NCBI GenBank assembly: GCA_021292105.1
Contig: CM037870.1
Coordinates: 16,857,087 to 16,921,086, forward strand
Direction of reading: 5' to 3'
DNA from: Anadara kagoshimensis
Taxonomy: Eukaryota; Mollusca; Bivalvia; Arcoida; Arcidae
DNA length: 64,000 nt
How positions within the stretch are numbered: position 1 is the first letter of the stretch; each line of letters starts with the position of its first letter. The notes beneath the pieces were generated by a model that worked only from the letters and a program-made list of their open reading frames with translations, was not told where the DNA came from and ran no database searches. Shown piece after piece: positions 30,965-40,977 of this stretch. A program made the position numbers and the translations under genes.

Positions 30965-31286
30965 GCTTTTAATGTCCCAGTCAAGAATATTTAACATATA
31001 TCAAGACATCACCAGCTAAAGCAAAAGGTGCAGAAATTTTGCCTGTGGATTGCGCTTTTGGCATTATACAGCAGGGTTCTTTATCATGCCATGCCTACTG
31101 TGACACAGGACCTCATTTTAAGTTCACATTCAAAAGAACTATGACTTTCATTTTGTAATGCCGAGTGCTTGGCGAAAGAACACTCACAACCCACTTTCAA
31201 GTCTTGTGTCAGACCCAGTCAGGGTTCAAACCCACAACCTCCCACTTACAGAGCGAGCACTCTTCCAACTGAACTACTGCAGTGAT
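30965..31286 (-). mobile_element. SINE family E, near full-length
   Basis: AATGTCCCAGTCAAGAATAT, ACATCACCAGCTAAAGC, GGCATTATACAGCAGGGTTC, CTGTGACACAGGACCTCATT, GAGTGCTTGGCGAAAGAACA, AGGGTTCAAACCCACAACCT and CAACTGAACTACTGCAGTGA follow the family order. Confidence 0.85.
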
Positions 31287-31399
31287 AATTATATGACATG
31301 CCTGCAATAGCCCATGTCCTTATTGCAAAAGTGTTACCCCAATATCTGAAATTGTGGGTCATGTCAATATTAGGCATGTGAAAACATTTGGTTTGTATC

Positions 31400-31605
31400 A
31401 CTATCATTTTGGAATGGAGTGGAGTAATAATGTTTTATGTCCCAGTCAAGATTCTTTCATTTATATTGAGGCAGTCATTTCTGAAATGGTAGAGTAAACT
31501 GGATTGCCAAAAACCACTGACCTTTGGCAAGCAAACTGACAATTTTTCTCCCTGAACCCAGGCATTGAGAAGCACTATGACCTTAAGCGTGTCACTCCAT
31601 TGTTT
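31400..31605 (-). mobile_element. SINE family F
   Basis: GGAGTGGAGTAATAATGTTT, GAGGCAGTCATTTCTGAAAT, CCACTGACCTTTGGCAAGCA, and the degraded head AGCACTATGACCTTAAGCGT, in minus orientation. Confidence 0.75.
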
Positions 31606-32955
31606 TGGGAATAATAGTGGTCAAATTGGAAAAATTTAATCATTTAATCCAGGGAAAAACTGTCTATATTGGGAAGTTATTTTTGGCAAACAAAATCAAG
31701 AGTATCACTACTAAAACAGAAAATACAGTGGTCAAATTTGGAATTATTTTGTAATTTTAACCTAAGAAAAGAGTCTACATGTACATTTAATAGTTATTTT
31801 TGGCAAACAAAATTGTTTACAACCAAAACAACAAAAATAAATAAAAGAACTTAACTGATAAATCAAATCACTTAGCCGAGCCTAATCTCATTTACCTGAA
31901 CCCAACTTAATCTTAAATATCTTCTAAATCCCATTTGTTATCTAAATTGATTGTTAAGTTTAAACAGAGAGAATAGATTCGGCTTATTAAGACTATTAGC
32001 ATCATTAAAGAAAAAACATTTCAGCCTGAAGAAAACTTAATTACACGGTCCAGTGCACCTCAAATGACCGTGCCGAGATTATCTGACAGGAGTTCAATTA
32101 TAAAATCTATGTAAAATTAATGCTAGTATTCCAAAGGCATTGGTAGTAGTATTAAAACGCATCCCTGTGCATGCAAGCACATACACCAAACATAATTCTT
32201 CCACCGATTTTACAAATCTGCAGTTTGTAATTTTTAAAAGCAAATCAACTCTATGCAGCTGCTGAAACACTTAAGAGTGAAATGAATTAGTTCAGAATAT
32301 CAATAGCACATGAAAAAGTGGTTTACAGAAAGGTGTGATCTCGGGCCTGCCTCCCACCCTCAAGACCCCCTACCATCCTTCATGTACCCCATCTGTCTAC
32401 CCTCCAAGGTCCCTTATTAGCTCCCTTGGCATGTACACTACATCAATCAATTTTTGAAAAGAAGGGAAAGTGCCTTTCTGGAAATTGAAAATAAAGACAA
32501 CTTGATGCCTCCAAAAATGTGTATAACATAACATTTATGTATGCACAACAATACATACCTCAGGCCTGCTCTTCCACCTCAAGCACACATGTTTTCAACC
32601 TACTGCCCCTGCCCCTGCACCTGTCCAACCACTTAAAAAAATCATGGGTCCTTCAGATGAGAACATAAAAACTAAGGTGACCCATGTCTACTAAACTATA
32701 TAGTTACTGCTCATTCATCGCTGTAACCATGGTGACGTTACCATAAATGTCTGCAACTTAACATACACCTGGTGACATCTCAATATAAGTAAAAATTATC
32801 TCACCTAGGAAGTAAAAGCCTATTTAATCCATAATTCTGAGTAACGGTATTTAGTCATTTTCATTCACATATAACTCATCTCCCATATGGATCAATTGAG
32901 CTAACTGACGCTGTTTTATGGTTTTTTAGATATGCAACATGGTCTTACATAGATC
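31606..32955. other. Long spacer, little recognised
   Basis: A short direct repeat (AGTTATTTTTGGCAAACAAA at 31673 and 31791) suggests a small duplication. A SINE E tail fragment (GTGACATCTCAATATAAGTA) lies at about 32770-32815. No exon candidate was found. Confidence 0.4.
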
Positions 32956-33192
32956 TATTGGCAAACAACATTGACCTGTCAGTTTGACCTTTCATCAAGA
33001 ATATTCATAAACGATAGTCCATTGAAAACATGTAGTGTTAGGATTCGAAGTTAACACATAAACAAAGCATGTTTCCTTCTAATCTAGACAAAATAAGTAC
33101 CTGTGTTCCCTATGCGTAACTGGCGTAAATGTACTTGTCCATAATAGATATTTCAATTAAAGGTCAACCAGACAGGTCAATGTTGCCTATAC
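32956..33192. mobile_element. MITE, family H, complete copy
   Basis: Left GGCAAACAACATTGACCTGT, right AAAGGTCAACCAGACAGGTC then AATGTTGCCTATA. The interior GTGTTAGGATTCGAAGTTAA and GTGTTCCCTATGCGTAACTG match 14894-15076 and, inverted, 55191-55426. Confidence 0.8.
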
Positions 33193-33435
33193 CACACACA
33201 AAAAGATTTTAAATTGAATTCTGCATGCATGTAACAAATATTCATTATTAATATAATCAATATGTTTGGATTTCACAGATCTATGATCGTATCACATCAA
33301 AATAACAGAACTGTCTCTCAATATTTTGTGAAAGGGGATCAGGACCCTTGTTATTGTGAAAATTAGTGGTCAAATAGCCAAAATTGTGAAAATAAAAAGT
33401 ACCATTATTGCTGAAAACATATTAAATGAAATTTC
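33193..33435. other. Spacer with a dispersed repeat
   Basis: 33330-33425 is a copy of the TTGTGAAAATTAG...CAAATAGCC repeat also found at 18380 and 27982, here directly abutting a family A MITE. Confidence 0.45.
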
Positions 33436-33563
33436 TACAGTCCAACCTGCCTTAAAGGCCCACCTCTATGTAAGGGCCACCTGCTTATAAAGGCCAGTAG
33501 AATTGTATCCCAATTGTTCTTTGTTCATGTTATTTGAACCTGTATATATAAAGGCCACCTCTA
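33436..33563. mobile_element. MITE family A, left part, split by the Ty3/Gypsy element
   Basis: Starts TACAGTCCAACCTGCCTTAA and contains the family's 34-bp internal direct repeats (CCACCTCTATGTAAGGGCCA). It breaks at TCTA (33560-33563), which is duplicated at 42078-42081. The right part resumes at 42078. Confidence 0.85.
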
Positions 33564-34118
33564 TGTTGCAGTGTAATAGTTTTTATATTTTTTTCTATAA
33601 TCTTTAATAGGTATAGTTGCCAGTTTAATTTTATGTTACAGAAGTACAGTCACACCAGTATAGGCCGTGGGTGTTAGCTTTGTGTAGTGTATTTTTATTT
33701 CATTTAGTTTTAATTAAGCCCCTGAGGCTGAGTGTCACAGAAGTTAAAGTATCATTTTATATCAATTGGTCAAGGCATTTTATTTATTTAAACTTCAAAC
33801 TAATCTCTATCCTTTAAGTGTATCAGAGGTGAGTTATGTCTGAAACTTTGTGATTTAATTTCTTTAGCTAATTTAAATTAGTTTATTTACACTTCTCAAG
33901 TCTAATGTTATCACCCTGTCATTAAGAGAACATAAATCTTATCTGTGATCAAACTTTTATTTTCTTTATCCATCCTGTGCTCATACTGGTTATCATGACT
34001 AGTAATTAAACCCTTTATCTTATAGACACGGTATTAGTTTTTAATTATAAAATAATAATGGATTACCGACCACGTGCTATACTCGCAGTATCAAATCCTG
34101 GGTAGGAGAGGCTTCTTT

Positions 34119-34434
34119 GCCAGTTTCCGACACGCGGTCAGACCGACAGCGTTGGGGTGTTCATAATTGAATGCTTGTTTTAATATTTTACAGGTATGTT
34201 ATACTGCGTTTAATGCAACTTGATTAGTTACATTTTTACTAAACAATTGTTCATTTTTCAATAAGTGGAAATATTGTTTTGATTCCACAGTATTAATTTT
34301 AACTTTTATTAATTTTAACTTATTTCATTAATATCTTTAATGAATTAATTACTTTTAGAGCATTAATGTTAAATGCTATTCAGTTTGAAATAAGCTTTAT
34401 GCTTTATGTATTTTAATTGTAATGTTTCATTATT

Positions 34435-34465
<31 letters not shown>

Positions 34466-34550
34466 CTATTCTTGGCCAGTTTCCGACACGCGGTCAGACC
34501 GACAGCGTTGGGGTGTTCATATATTGAATGCTTGTTTTAATATTTTACAG
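34119..34550 (+). repeat. Duplicated 76-bp LTR segment flanking an intron-like interval
   Basis: Both copies run from GCCAGTTTCCGACACGCGGT to TTTAATATTTTACAG. Copy 1 ends CAG and is followed by GTATGT, a good 5' splice site. Copy 2 ends in pyrimidine-rich TTTTACAG, a good 3' splice site. The interval 34194-34550 (357 bp) therefore has GT-AG ends, and its removal would leave exactly one copy. The same arrangement is in the 3' LTR (41531-41606 and 41888-41963). Splicing is inference. Confidence 0.6.
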
Positions 34551-34578
34551 TTACCAGAAATATCTTTGTTTTAACACC

Positions 34579-34600
34579 AATAAAGAACAATATATAAATA
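34579..34600 (+). promoter_or_regulatory. LTR polyadenylation signal and TATA-like box
   Basis: AATAAA at 34579-34584, then TATATAAATA at 34591-34600, with GTCGGCGGCTC downstream. If this TATA box sets the start site, transcription would begin around 34620-34630 and the R/U5 region would be very short. The equivalent sites in the 3' LTR are at 41992-41997 and 42004-42013. Confidence 0.5.
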
Positions 34601-34669
34601 TAGTCGGCGGCTCTTGTGTTTTGTTTTTACGAACCCTAGCCTGGACAACTGAGGTCCCGCTACAAATTT

Positions 34670-34687
34670 TGGCGCCCAACGTGGGGC
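34670..34687 (+). other. Primer-binding site, tRNA-Lys
   Basis: TGGCGCCCAACGTGGGGC begins 5 bases after the LTR end. From general knowledge of animal tRNA-Lys(CUU), this is complementary to its last 18 nucleotides including CCA. It would prime minus-strand reverse transcription. Confidence 0.85.
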
Positions 34688-35735
34688 CCCGACTATAAAC
34701 ACCACAAGGAAACTGGACATTTGACGAGGAAGCTCCGGAGCAGAACAAAGGATATCCATACCAAGTTGCCGAACGTAACTAAGCAATTGGAATCCAGAAG
34801 TGGACACTTAGAGTGAATATTTTTACACAGAAAAAGTATATTTCACTTGGGATTAAGTGTTTGAAAAAATAGTTCCTGTACAGCTGTCAGGACTGTACAT
34901 TCAAAAAGAATGTTCAACGGTTGTGTTTAAGAATATCCAGAACTTTCATGGAAAACAGAACTGATCTGGAAAAGAGAACTTTATTAGCTGTGTTGTTGGA
35001 CTTCATCTAAAATACTTAAATATTCGGACATTTCCATGGAACACAAAGCCAGCTGTTTATCGACGGGAATATTTTCAAGAACTTAAAACTTTAATACTAT
35101 TAGAAAACATTAAATTTAAAAAAAAGAGCAACAATCAAATACAGATCAAGGACTTGTTTTAGGACATTTTTTGGGACATTATTATTGTTTATTTATTTGT
35201 TTCTAAATACTGGAACAGACATCCAGAGTAAGTAGAAAAACTTATTCTCTATAACATGCTATTATCTAATTGATTGTATTGTAAATGTTTATATTAGAAA
35301 TCTAGTTGTACAGCTATATAGTTAGTCAAAGGTCATACAGGTCAAATTTTCAATTTAATTATTTACTTAAATGAAAGTGAGATTCCGCTCATTAGCGACA
35401 AAGCTTTATCGCTCAATTTTTATTTTTATTTGATTTTTTTATCATATTTGTTTTTTTTTTTTTTTCTTAATTTCTGTAAATTGTTAGTGAATTCATAATA
35501 ACTTTATTTAATTTGTTTTATTAATTTTCGTTTGATCATAAATTTGTAAAGCTAACCAAGTTGCACATTTTTTTCCGTTTCGGTTGTCAATTTAAATTCA
35601 CGCGTCGTGTCGCTATATATTTAGCCATTTTCTTTATAACTTATAACTGGCTTATAGGCTTGACCACTTCGTTCTGTGTAGTATAGCACTTATTTGTATT
35701 TCTTTTTAGTTTTATCTTGTATATATAGTAGTATC
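34688..35735 (+). other. Long untranslated leader of the retrotransposon
   Basis: About 1.05 kb between the primer site and the gag start, without a substantial open frame. It presumably contains packaging or translation-control elements, but no motif can be named. Confidence 0.6.
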
Positions 35736-37004
35736 ATGTCTTTAAGAGAAAGGAGTATTGTGGTCTCGGGGCTCCCAAAGGGGTGGGACCAAGGGCAGGT
35801 TAATGATTTTATAAATGCAAATATTGATGAGTCTTTAGTTGAAAAAATCATACCAGGGAAAGATAAGATTTATGTAGTTCTAAAATCCGGGGACAAATTA
35901 GAAGATCACTGCCTGAAACTTTTGGACAAAAAAGTTCAAAATAAGAAGGTAAGTGCGAAAGCCCTTCCAATAGAATTGGAGATGGATCTTGCGGGACTTA
36001 TGTCCGTAGGTGTTGGGGCAACCGGATCAAATACAGCTGGAGATTCGGACCCAACTAGTAAAATCATAGAAACATTAAAGTCACTCCCTTCGGAGGAGAT
36101 AGCCAAGGTTCTTCAGGCTTTAGTCCCAGCTAAATCAATTGTAAGTGATGATGTCCAAACTGTAAATGAACCTCTGGACACACCAACCACAGAATCACCC
36201 GCAACCACACCTATGACCAGTTATCCAGCTGCCCTACCAAGAATATCCACCTTTTCTGGAGATTCTGTTGCAAAAGGGGAGGTAAGCTATAAGCATTGGG
36301 CTTACGAAATAAAGGCTTTGATTCGGGATGGTATTCATTCAGAAAAAATTATTTTACAATCAATTCGACGGAGCGTACGGGGCACAGCAGCGGATATTTT
36401 ATTGCATCTTGGCGAAAATATTGATGTTAATTCGTTAATTCAAAAATTTGAAAAGGTTTTTGGCGACATACTACCAACAGAATCATTGCTTGAACAATTT
36501 TATACTGCTCGGCAACATCCTCAGGAAAGCGTAGCTATGTGGGCTATGCGAATAGAAGAAATTGCAGGTAAGGTGAGTAAGAGCGATCCCTCATCAATGC
36601 AAAATTCGTCATACTCTACTATGATGAGGACAAAATTTTATTCTGGTATTTGTTCTACACATATAAAAAATGCTTTGAGGCATCGGTTTGAGGATGGCCA
36701 GTCATATGATGAACTGCTGGTTGCTGCCCGAAAAGCTGAATTGGAGCCGGGGAGTGATGCAAAACGTCACAGAGTCCATCAGGCTGTTGCAGACACTAGC
36801 AACAGGGAAGACGATAAACTAGAAAAGCTCCTTCAAAAGATGACCAAAATGGAGGAGAGATTAAAACAATTAGAGGTGACACCAAAAGAGAAAGTACCAA
36901 CACATTCGGAATTTCGAGGTTTATGTTATGGGTGTGGTGGACAGGGTCACAAAAGGTCAGAATGTTTAAACTACCAAAACCTAACACGAGGGGGCCGGCG
37001 TTAG
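35736..37004 (+). CDS. gag: Gag (capsid/nucleocapsid) of Ty3/Gypsy retrotransposon
   Basis: 422 residues from the ATG at 35736. An in-frame upstream ATG at 35694 would add 14 hydrophobic residues (YFFLVLSCIYSS) and is less likely to be used, because the frame MSLRERSIVVSGLPKG looks like a natural N-terminus. The N-terminal 80 residues (IVVSGLPKGW ... KIYVVLKSGDKL) recall the RRM-like fold at the start of PNMA-type and some Ty3 Gag proteins. A Thr/Pro/Ser linker (about residues 135-180) precedes the capsid region (SYKHWAYEIKALIRDGIH ... LLEQFYTARQHPQESVAMWA), typical of Ty3/Gypsy Gag. One zinc knuckle, C-x2-C-x4-H-x4-C, is at residues 397-410 and would bind RNA. It assembles virus-like particles. 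A slippery site follows the knuckle directly. Confidence 0.93.
   Translation: MSLRERSIVVSGLPKGWDQGQVNDFINANIDESLVEKIIPGKDKIYVVLKSGDKLEDHCLKLLDKKVQNKKVSAKALPIELEMDLAGLMSVGVGATGSNTAGDSDPTSKIIETLKSLPSEEIAKVLQALVPAKSIVSDDVQTVNEPLDTPTTESPATTPMTSYPAALPRISTFSGDSVAKGEVSYKHWAYEIKALIRDGIHSEKIILQSIRRSVRGTAADILLHLGENIDVNSLIQKFEKVFGDILPTESLLEQFYTARQHPQESVAMWAMRIEEIAGKVSKSDPSSMQNSSYSTMMRTKFYSGICSTHIKNALRHRFEDGQSYDELLVAARKAELEPGSDAKRHRVHQAVADTSNREDDKLEKLLQKMTKMEERLKQLEVTPKEKVPTHSEFRGLCYGCGGQGHKRSECLNYQNLTRGGRR
36965..36971 (+). promoter_or_regulatory. Predicted -1 ribosomal frameshift site TTTAAAC
   Basis: The heptamer reads T TTA AAC in the gag frame, the X XXY YYZ form for simultaneous -1 slippage, and pol lies in exactly the -1 frame. 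It comes immediately after the last zinc-knuckle Cys codon. Downstream, GGGGC (36991-36995) can pair with GCCCC (37021-37025), a possible stimulatory stem. The pol frame is open from 36818, so the overlap with gag is 187 bases. Confidence 0.75.
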
Positions 37005-40000
37005 GTATTAATTCTCTGCAGCCCCAAAATACAATAGATAAATTAGTAGGGAAGGCAAATGAAACTGCAGTAATAATTGAAGGTAAGTACTGTACTGCTC
37101 TATTAGACACGGGGAGTATGGTAAGTACATTAAGTGAAACTCTGGTAAAACAACTTAAATTACAAATTTACCCGCTTGACGGACTTATTAAAATTGAGGG
37201 AGCAGGTGGCCATTCTTTACCATATTTGGGTTATGCAGAAGCTAAATTTGGACTTCCTGGAGTTCAAACTCTGAAGCTAAATGCATTATTTTTAGTAGTT
37301 CCGGATACAAATTATCATAGGAAAGTCTCCGTATTAATTGGAACCAATATTTTACAAGAATTAAGTTTAGACAAAAGTTTAAATCTACCCACTGCTTGGA
37401 GAACTGTGTCAGATAGCATATTAAAACAACAAAAGGTAATTGCTGAAGGTGATAAATGGGGTACAATTAAGTCAACGAAAGCTATGATGGTTCCACCGGG
37501 GAAGTCTATTATTCATGGAATGACTAGAGCTACGTCATTTATATCAATGAAGATAAATGCTATGGTTGAGGAGGTAAGTGGACAGCCATTACCTGGTGGT
37601 ATTTTGATAACACCTGGTTTACTAAATTTAAATCCTGGTCAAACTACAAAACGTGTACCTATTGAGGTAAGAAATCACTCAACTAAGTCGGTAATAATAC
37701 CAGCTAACAGTACTATTGGAATGTTATATCAAGTGACCACTATACCAACAAACAATAATGGTAATGTAGCCCCAAGGGATTTTAAAGAAATAAACGACAT
37801 GATTTCAGAACACTTAACTCCGCCTCAGATTCATGAAGTTAAAGATCTACTTCTTAAATGGAAATGTGTATTCTCCCAACATGACTTGGATTTGGGATGC
37901 ACTAATATGGTGAAACATCGCATTAGATTAAAAGATGACATACCTTTCAAAGAGAGACACCGGCGCATACCACCGGCAATGGTAGACGAAGTTAGAAGTC
38001 ACTTGCAAGAAATGTTAGACCTAGGAGTTATAAGACGGTCTGAAAGCCCATACGCTTCCAGTATTGTCCTGGTTCGTAAAAAAGACAATAGTTTGAGGTT
38101 CTGTATTGACCTAAGGAAATTGAATATGAAAACTGTGAAAGACTCATTTGCTTTACCCCGTATTGATGAGACGCTGGATGCACTATGTGGAGCTAAATGG
38201 TTCAGCACTTTGGACTTGAAGGCATCTTACTGGCAAGTTGAGATAGCAGAAGAAGATAAGCATAAAACAGCATTTACTGTTGGGCCTTTAGGATTTTTTG
38301 AAAGTAACAGAATGTGTTTTGGATTAACCAATGCACCTTCAACAATGCAGCGATTAATGCAGTCATGCATGGGTGATCTCCATTTGACAGAATGCTTATT
38401 GTACTTGGACGATATTATTGTCTATAGCAAAACGTATGAAGAGCACATTCACAGACTTGAAGCTATATTTCAGCGGTTAAAGGAAGCCAACCTCAAGCTT
38501 AAACCATCAAAATGCAGTTTATTCCAAAAGAAGATAAAATTTTTGGGCCATGTTGTGTCGGAAGAAGGAGTATCAACGGACCCAGATAAAATAGAAGCAG
38601 TTAAAAACTGGCCAGTTCCAAAGTCAGTTTCAGAAGTACAGAGTTTTCTTGGTTTTGTTGGTTTTTATCGCAGATTTATTAAGGATTTTTCCAAAATTGC
38701 CAAACCTTTGTGTGAACTAACTAGAGGACCAGCCGGTAGGCGAAAAAAAGGTCGGAAGGCACATACTAATACCACATTTTGTTGGGGTGATCAGCAACAG
38801 CGTGCCTTTGAACATCTGAAAGAATGCTGCATTAATCCACCAGTTCTTGCCTTTGCTGATTTATCAAAACCATTTATTATACATACAGATGCAAGTTTAG
38901 ATGCACTTGGAGTAATTTTGTACCAGGAGTTTGATGGTCAAGAAAAAGTAATAGCTTATGCGAGCAGGAGCCTAACTCCTGCAGAGCGTAACTATCCTAC
39001 TCACAAATTAGAATTTTTAGCCTTGAAGTGGGCCGTTACAGATAAATTCCATGATTATTTGTATGGTAATTCATTTGTTGTTAAAACTGATAATAACCCT
39101 TTAACATATGTCCTAACGACTGCAAAGCTAGATGCTACGGGTCAGAGATGGGTTGCTCAATTGGCCAATTATAATTTTACAATCCAATATAAATCGGGGA
39201 GTTCAAACAAAGATGCTGATGGTTTGTCTAGAATTAAATGGCCACAAAATCATATGAAAACAATAGATGACAGATCTATTAAAGCAGTATTGTCTGCCGG
39301 ACAGGTAGAATGTTATGTGGAAACAGTGGCAATGTCCCAGAAAGTTGTTTCACAGATTGAAGACACCTTACCAGGCGCAAGTTTAGAATACGACTGGGCC
39401 AATTTACAGCACCAGGATAGGAATCTACATCATGTATTTCGGTTGTTGAATGGAGAAGTTAAAGATATTTCCAAACAAAGTTGGGAATGTAATATGTTCC
39501 AAAGACAGAAGAAGAATATCTACATCCAGGAGGGAATAATTGTTAGAAAACGCCGACAGGGCGATATAGAAAGTACTCAACTTGTGCTGCCTCAGGAATT
39601 TAGACAGAAAGTTATAATGGGATGTCATGACCAAATTGGTCATATGGGCCGGGAAAGAAGTGTAAATTTGTTACAAGAAAGATTTTATTGGCCTGGCATG
39701 ATAAAGCAAATGACAGAACATGTGACCAATTGTCTCAGATGTATACAACGGAAAACCCTACCTAACCAAAGAGCACCATTAGTTAATATTTCCACTGTTC
39801 ATCCATTGGAAATGATATGTATAGACTTTTTAACTTTGGAGCCATCAAAGGGTAACATTGAAAACATATTAGTTATTACGGACCATTTCTCTAGATATGC
39901 CCAGGCAATACCAACCAAAAACCAAACAGCAAAAACAGTAGCCAGAGTACTTTATGACCAATTTATTGTACATTATGGGTTTCCAGCCACAATTCACAGC

Positions 40001-40930
40001 GATCAGGGGAGGAATTTTGAGAGTGCCACCATCAAAGAATTATGTGAGATAGCTGGTATTAAGAAATCCCGCACTACACCATACCATCCAATGGGAAATG
40101 GACAATGTGAACGGTTTAATAGAACCTTATTAGACATGCTAGGCACTTTGGAACCAGCTCAAAAGACTGATTGGAAGACCTATGTCCCGTGTTTAGTACA
40201 TGCTTATAACTGTACTAAGCATGAAACTACTGGATATAGCCCGTTCTATCTAATGTTTGGACGCCATCCTAGGCTTGCCATTGATGTTCTGATGGGAATT
40301 AATCTCAGAGAGGACGAGAAAACAGAGTCATACACGTCATATATCAGTAAACTAAGAGAACGTTTAGATTATGCTTACAATCTCGCGTCAGCAAACATGA
40401 AAAAGGCCCAAAGAAAACAAAAATCGCATTATGATTTAAAATCTAGGGGTGCTAGTATTAACATCGGTGACAGGGTATTAGTAAGGAATGTTGGACTTTT
40501 GGGGAAACATAAAATTGCAGACCGGTGGCAAAGTGAGGTATATGTTGTTACCGCGCAACCAAATACAGATATACCAGTTTTTCACATTAAGAAAGAAGAT
40601 GGTGCTGGCAAAGTTCGCACACTCCACAGGAACATGTTACTTCCCATTAGTTCATTACCCATTGAAAATTCAAACAGGCGAGCAGGGATAGGAAGTCTTG
40701 AGAACAAAAATGAGATTGCGCCGGATGCTGAAAATGAATTGAGAGAGGTGGAGGATGAATCTAGATCAGATTCAGATAGTAAGGAAAGTCAGGGACCCTT
40801 ATCTCATTCTCATGATCAGCAGCGTTCTAAACCAATCCCAGCTCCACGTCGGCAAATAAATACGAATGTCACAGCTGAACCCACAGCGAGGACAAGACGT
40901 CCACCTGAGAGACTTGGAAACAATATTTAG
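36971..40930 (+). CDS. pol: Pol polyprotein: protease, reverse transcriptase, RNase H, integrase
   Basis: Expressed as a Gag-Pol fusion by -1 frameshift. The first ATG in this frame (36923) lies inside gag and is not needed. Numbering residues from 36923, the aspartic protease motif LLDTGS is at 60-65. Reverse transcriptase has its first catalytic Asp in TLDLKASYW (Asp431) and YLDD at 494-497. RNase H starts near IHTDAS (Asp656) and includes the typical LEFLALKWAV and TDNNPLTY. Integrase has a zinc-binding HHCC domain (His902, His907, Cys937, Cys940) and a DDE triad Asp968, Asp1027, Glu1063 with the 35-residue D-E spacing. A GPY/F-type region (ADRWQSEVYVV) follows, and an acidic then Pro/Arg-rich C-terminal tail ends in RRPPERLGNNI. 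No stop or frameshift is visible in about 1320 codons, and all catalytic residues are present. Confidence 0.96.
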   Translation, partial: LPKPNTRGPALGINSLQPQNTIDKLVGKANETAVIIEGKYCTALLDTGSMVSTLSETLVKQLKLQIYPLDGLIKIEGAGGHSLPYLGYAEAKFGLPGVQTLKLNALFLVVPDTNYHRKVSVLIGTNILQELSLDKSLNLPTAWRTVSDSILKQQKVIAEGDKWGTIKSTKAMMVPPGKSIIHGMTRATSFISMKINAMVEEVSGQPLPGGILITPGLLNLNPGQTTKRVPIEVRNHSTKSVIIPANSTIGMLYQVTTIPTNNNGNVAPRDFKEINDMISEHLTPPQIHEVKDLLLKWKCVFSQHDLDLGCTNMVKHRIRLKDDIPFKERHRRIPPAMVDEVRSHLQEMLDLGVIRRSESPYASSIVLVRKKDNSLRFCIDLRKLNMKTVKDSFALPRIDETLDALCGAKWFSTLDLKASYWQVEIAEEDKHKTAFTVGPLGFFESNRMCFGLTNAPSTMQRLMQSCMGDLHLTECLLYLDDIIVYSKTYEEHIHRLEAIFQRLKEANLKLKPSKCSLFQKKIKFLGHVVSEEGVSTDPDKIEAVKNWPVPKSVSEVQSFLGFVGFYRRFIKDFSKIAKPLCELTRGPAGRRKKGRKAHTNTTFCWGDQQQRAFEHLKECCINPPVLAFADLSKPFIIHTDASLDALGVILYQEFDGQEKVIAYASRSLTPAERNYPTHKLEFLALKWAVTDKFHDYLYGNSFVVKTDNNPLTYVLTTAKLDATGQRWVAQLANYNFTIQYKSGSSNKDADGLSRIKWPQNHMKTIDDRSIKAVLSAGQVECYVETVAMSQKVVSQIEDTLPGASLEYDWANLQHQDRNLHHVFRLLNGEVKDISKQSWECNMFQRQKKNIYIQEGIIVRKRRQGDIESTQLVLPQEFRQKVIMGCHDQIGHMGRERSVNLLQERFYWPGMIKQMTEHVTNCLRCIQRKTLPNQRAPLVNISTVHPLEMICIDFLTLEPSKGNIENILVITDHFSRYAQAIPTKNQTAKTVARVLYDQFIVHYGFPATIHSDQGRNFESATIKELCEIAGIKKSRTTPYHPMGNGQCERFNRTLLDMLGTLEPAQKTDWKTYVPCLVHAYNCTKHETTGYSPFYLMFGRHPRLAIDVLMGINLREDEKTESYTSYISKLRERLDYAYNLASANMKKAQRKQKSHYDLKSRGASINIGDRVLVRNVGLLGKHKIADRWQSEVYVVTAQPNTDIPVFHIKKEDGAGKVRTLHRNMLLPISSLPIENSNRRAGIGSLENKNEIAPDAENELREVEDESRSDSDSKESQGPLSHSHDQQRSKPIPAPRRQINTNVTAEPTARTRRPPERLGNNI

Positions 40931-40966
40931 TGTAAGTATATAATGGTGAGGGCACCATTTCATGTT

Positions 40967-40977
40967 GAGGGGGAGAA
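40967..40977 (+). other. Polypurine tract
   Basis: GAGGGGGAGAA lies immediately before the 3' LTR's TG. It is the standard primer for plus-strand DNA synthesis in LTR retroelements. Confidence 0.85.

Larger units (their letters stand above)
33564..34664 (+). repeat. 5' LTR of the Ty3/Gypsy element
   Basis: 1101 bp, TGTTGCAGTG...CCGCTACA. By eye it differs from the 3' LTR only by about seven single-base or microsatellite indels, with no substitution seen. It contains a 75-76-bp segment twice (34119-34193 and 34475-34550), an AATAAA polyadenylation signal (34579-34584) and a TATA-like TATATAAATA (34591-34600) shortly after it. An (ATT)n microsatellite lies between the two 76-bp segments. Confidence 0.95.

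Noticed and set aside
36796..37110. Minus-strand frame overlapping the gag-pol junction
   Set aside because: Shadow of the coding frames, with no motif and no upstream signal.
40931..40977. Envelope-like third gene that would make the element an endogenous retrovirus
   Set aside because: Only 47 bases separate the pol stop from the 3' LTR, and no alternative frame exists.
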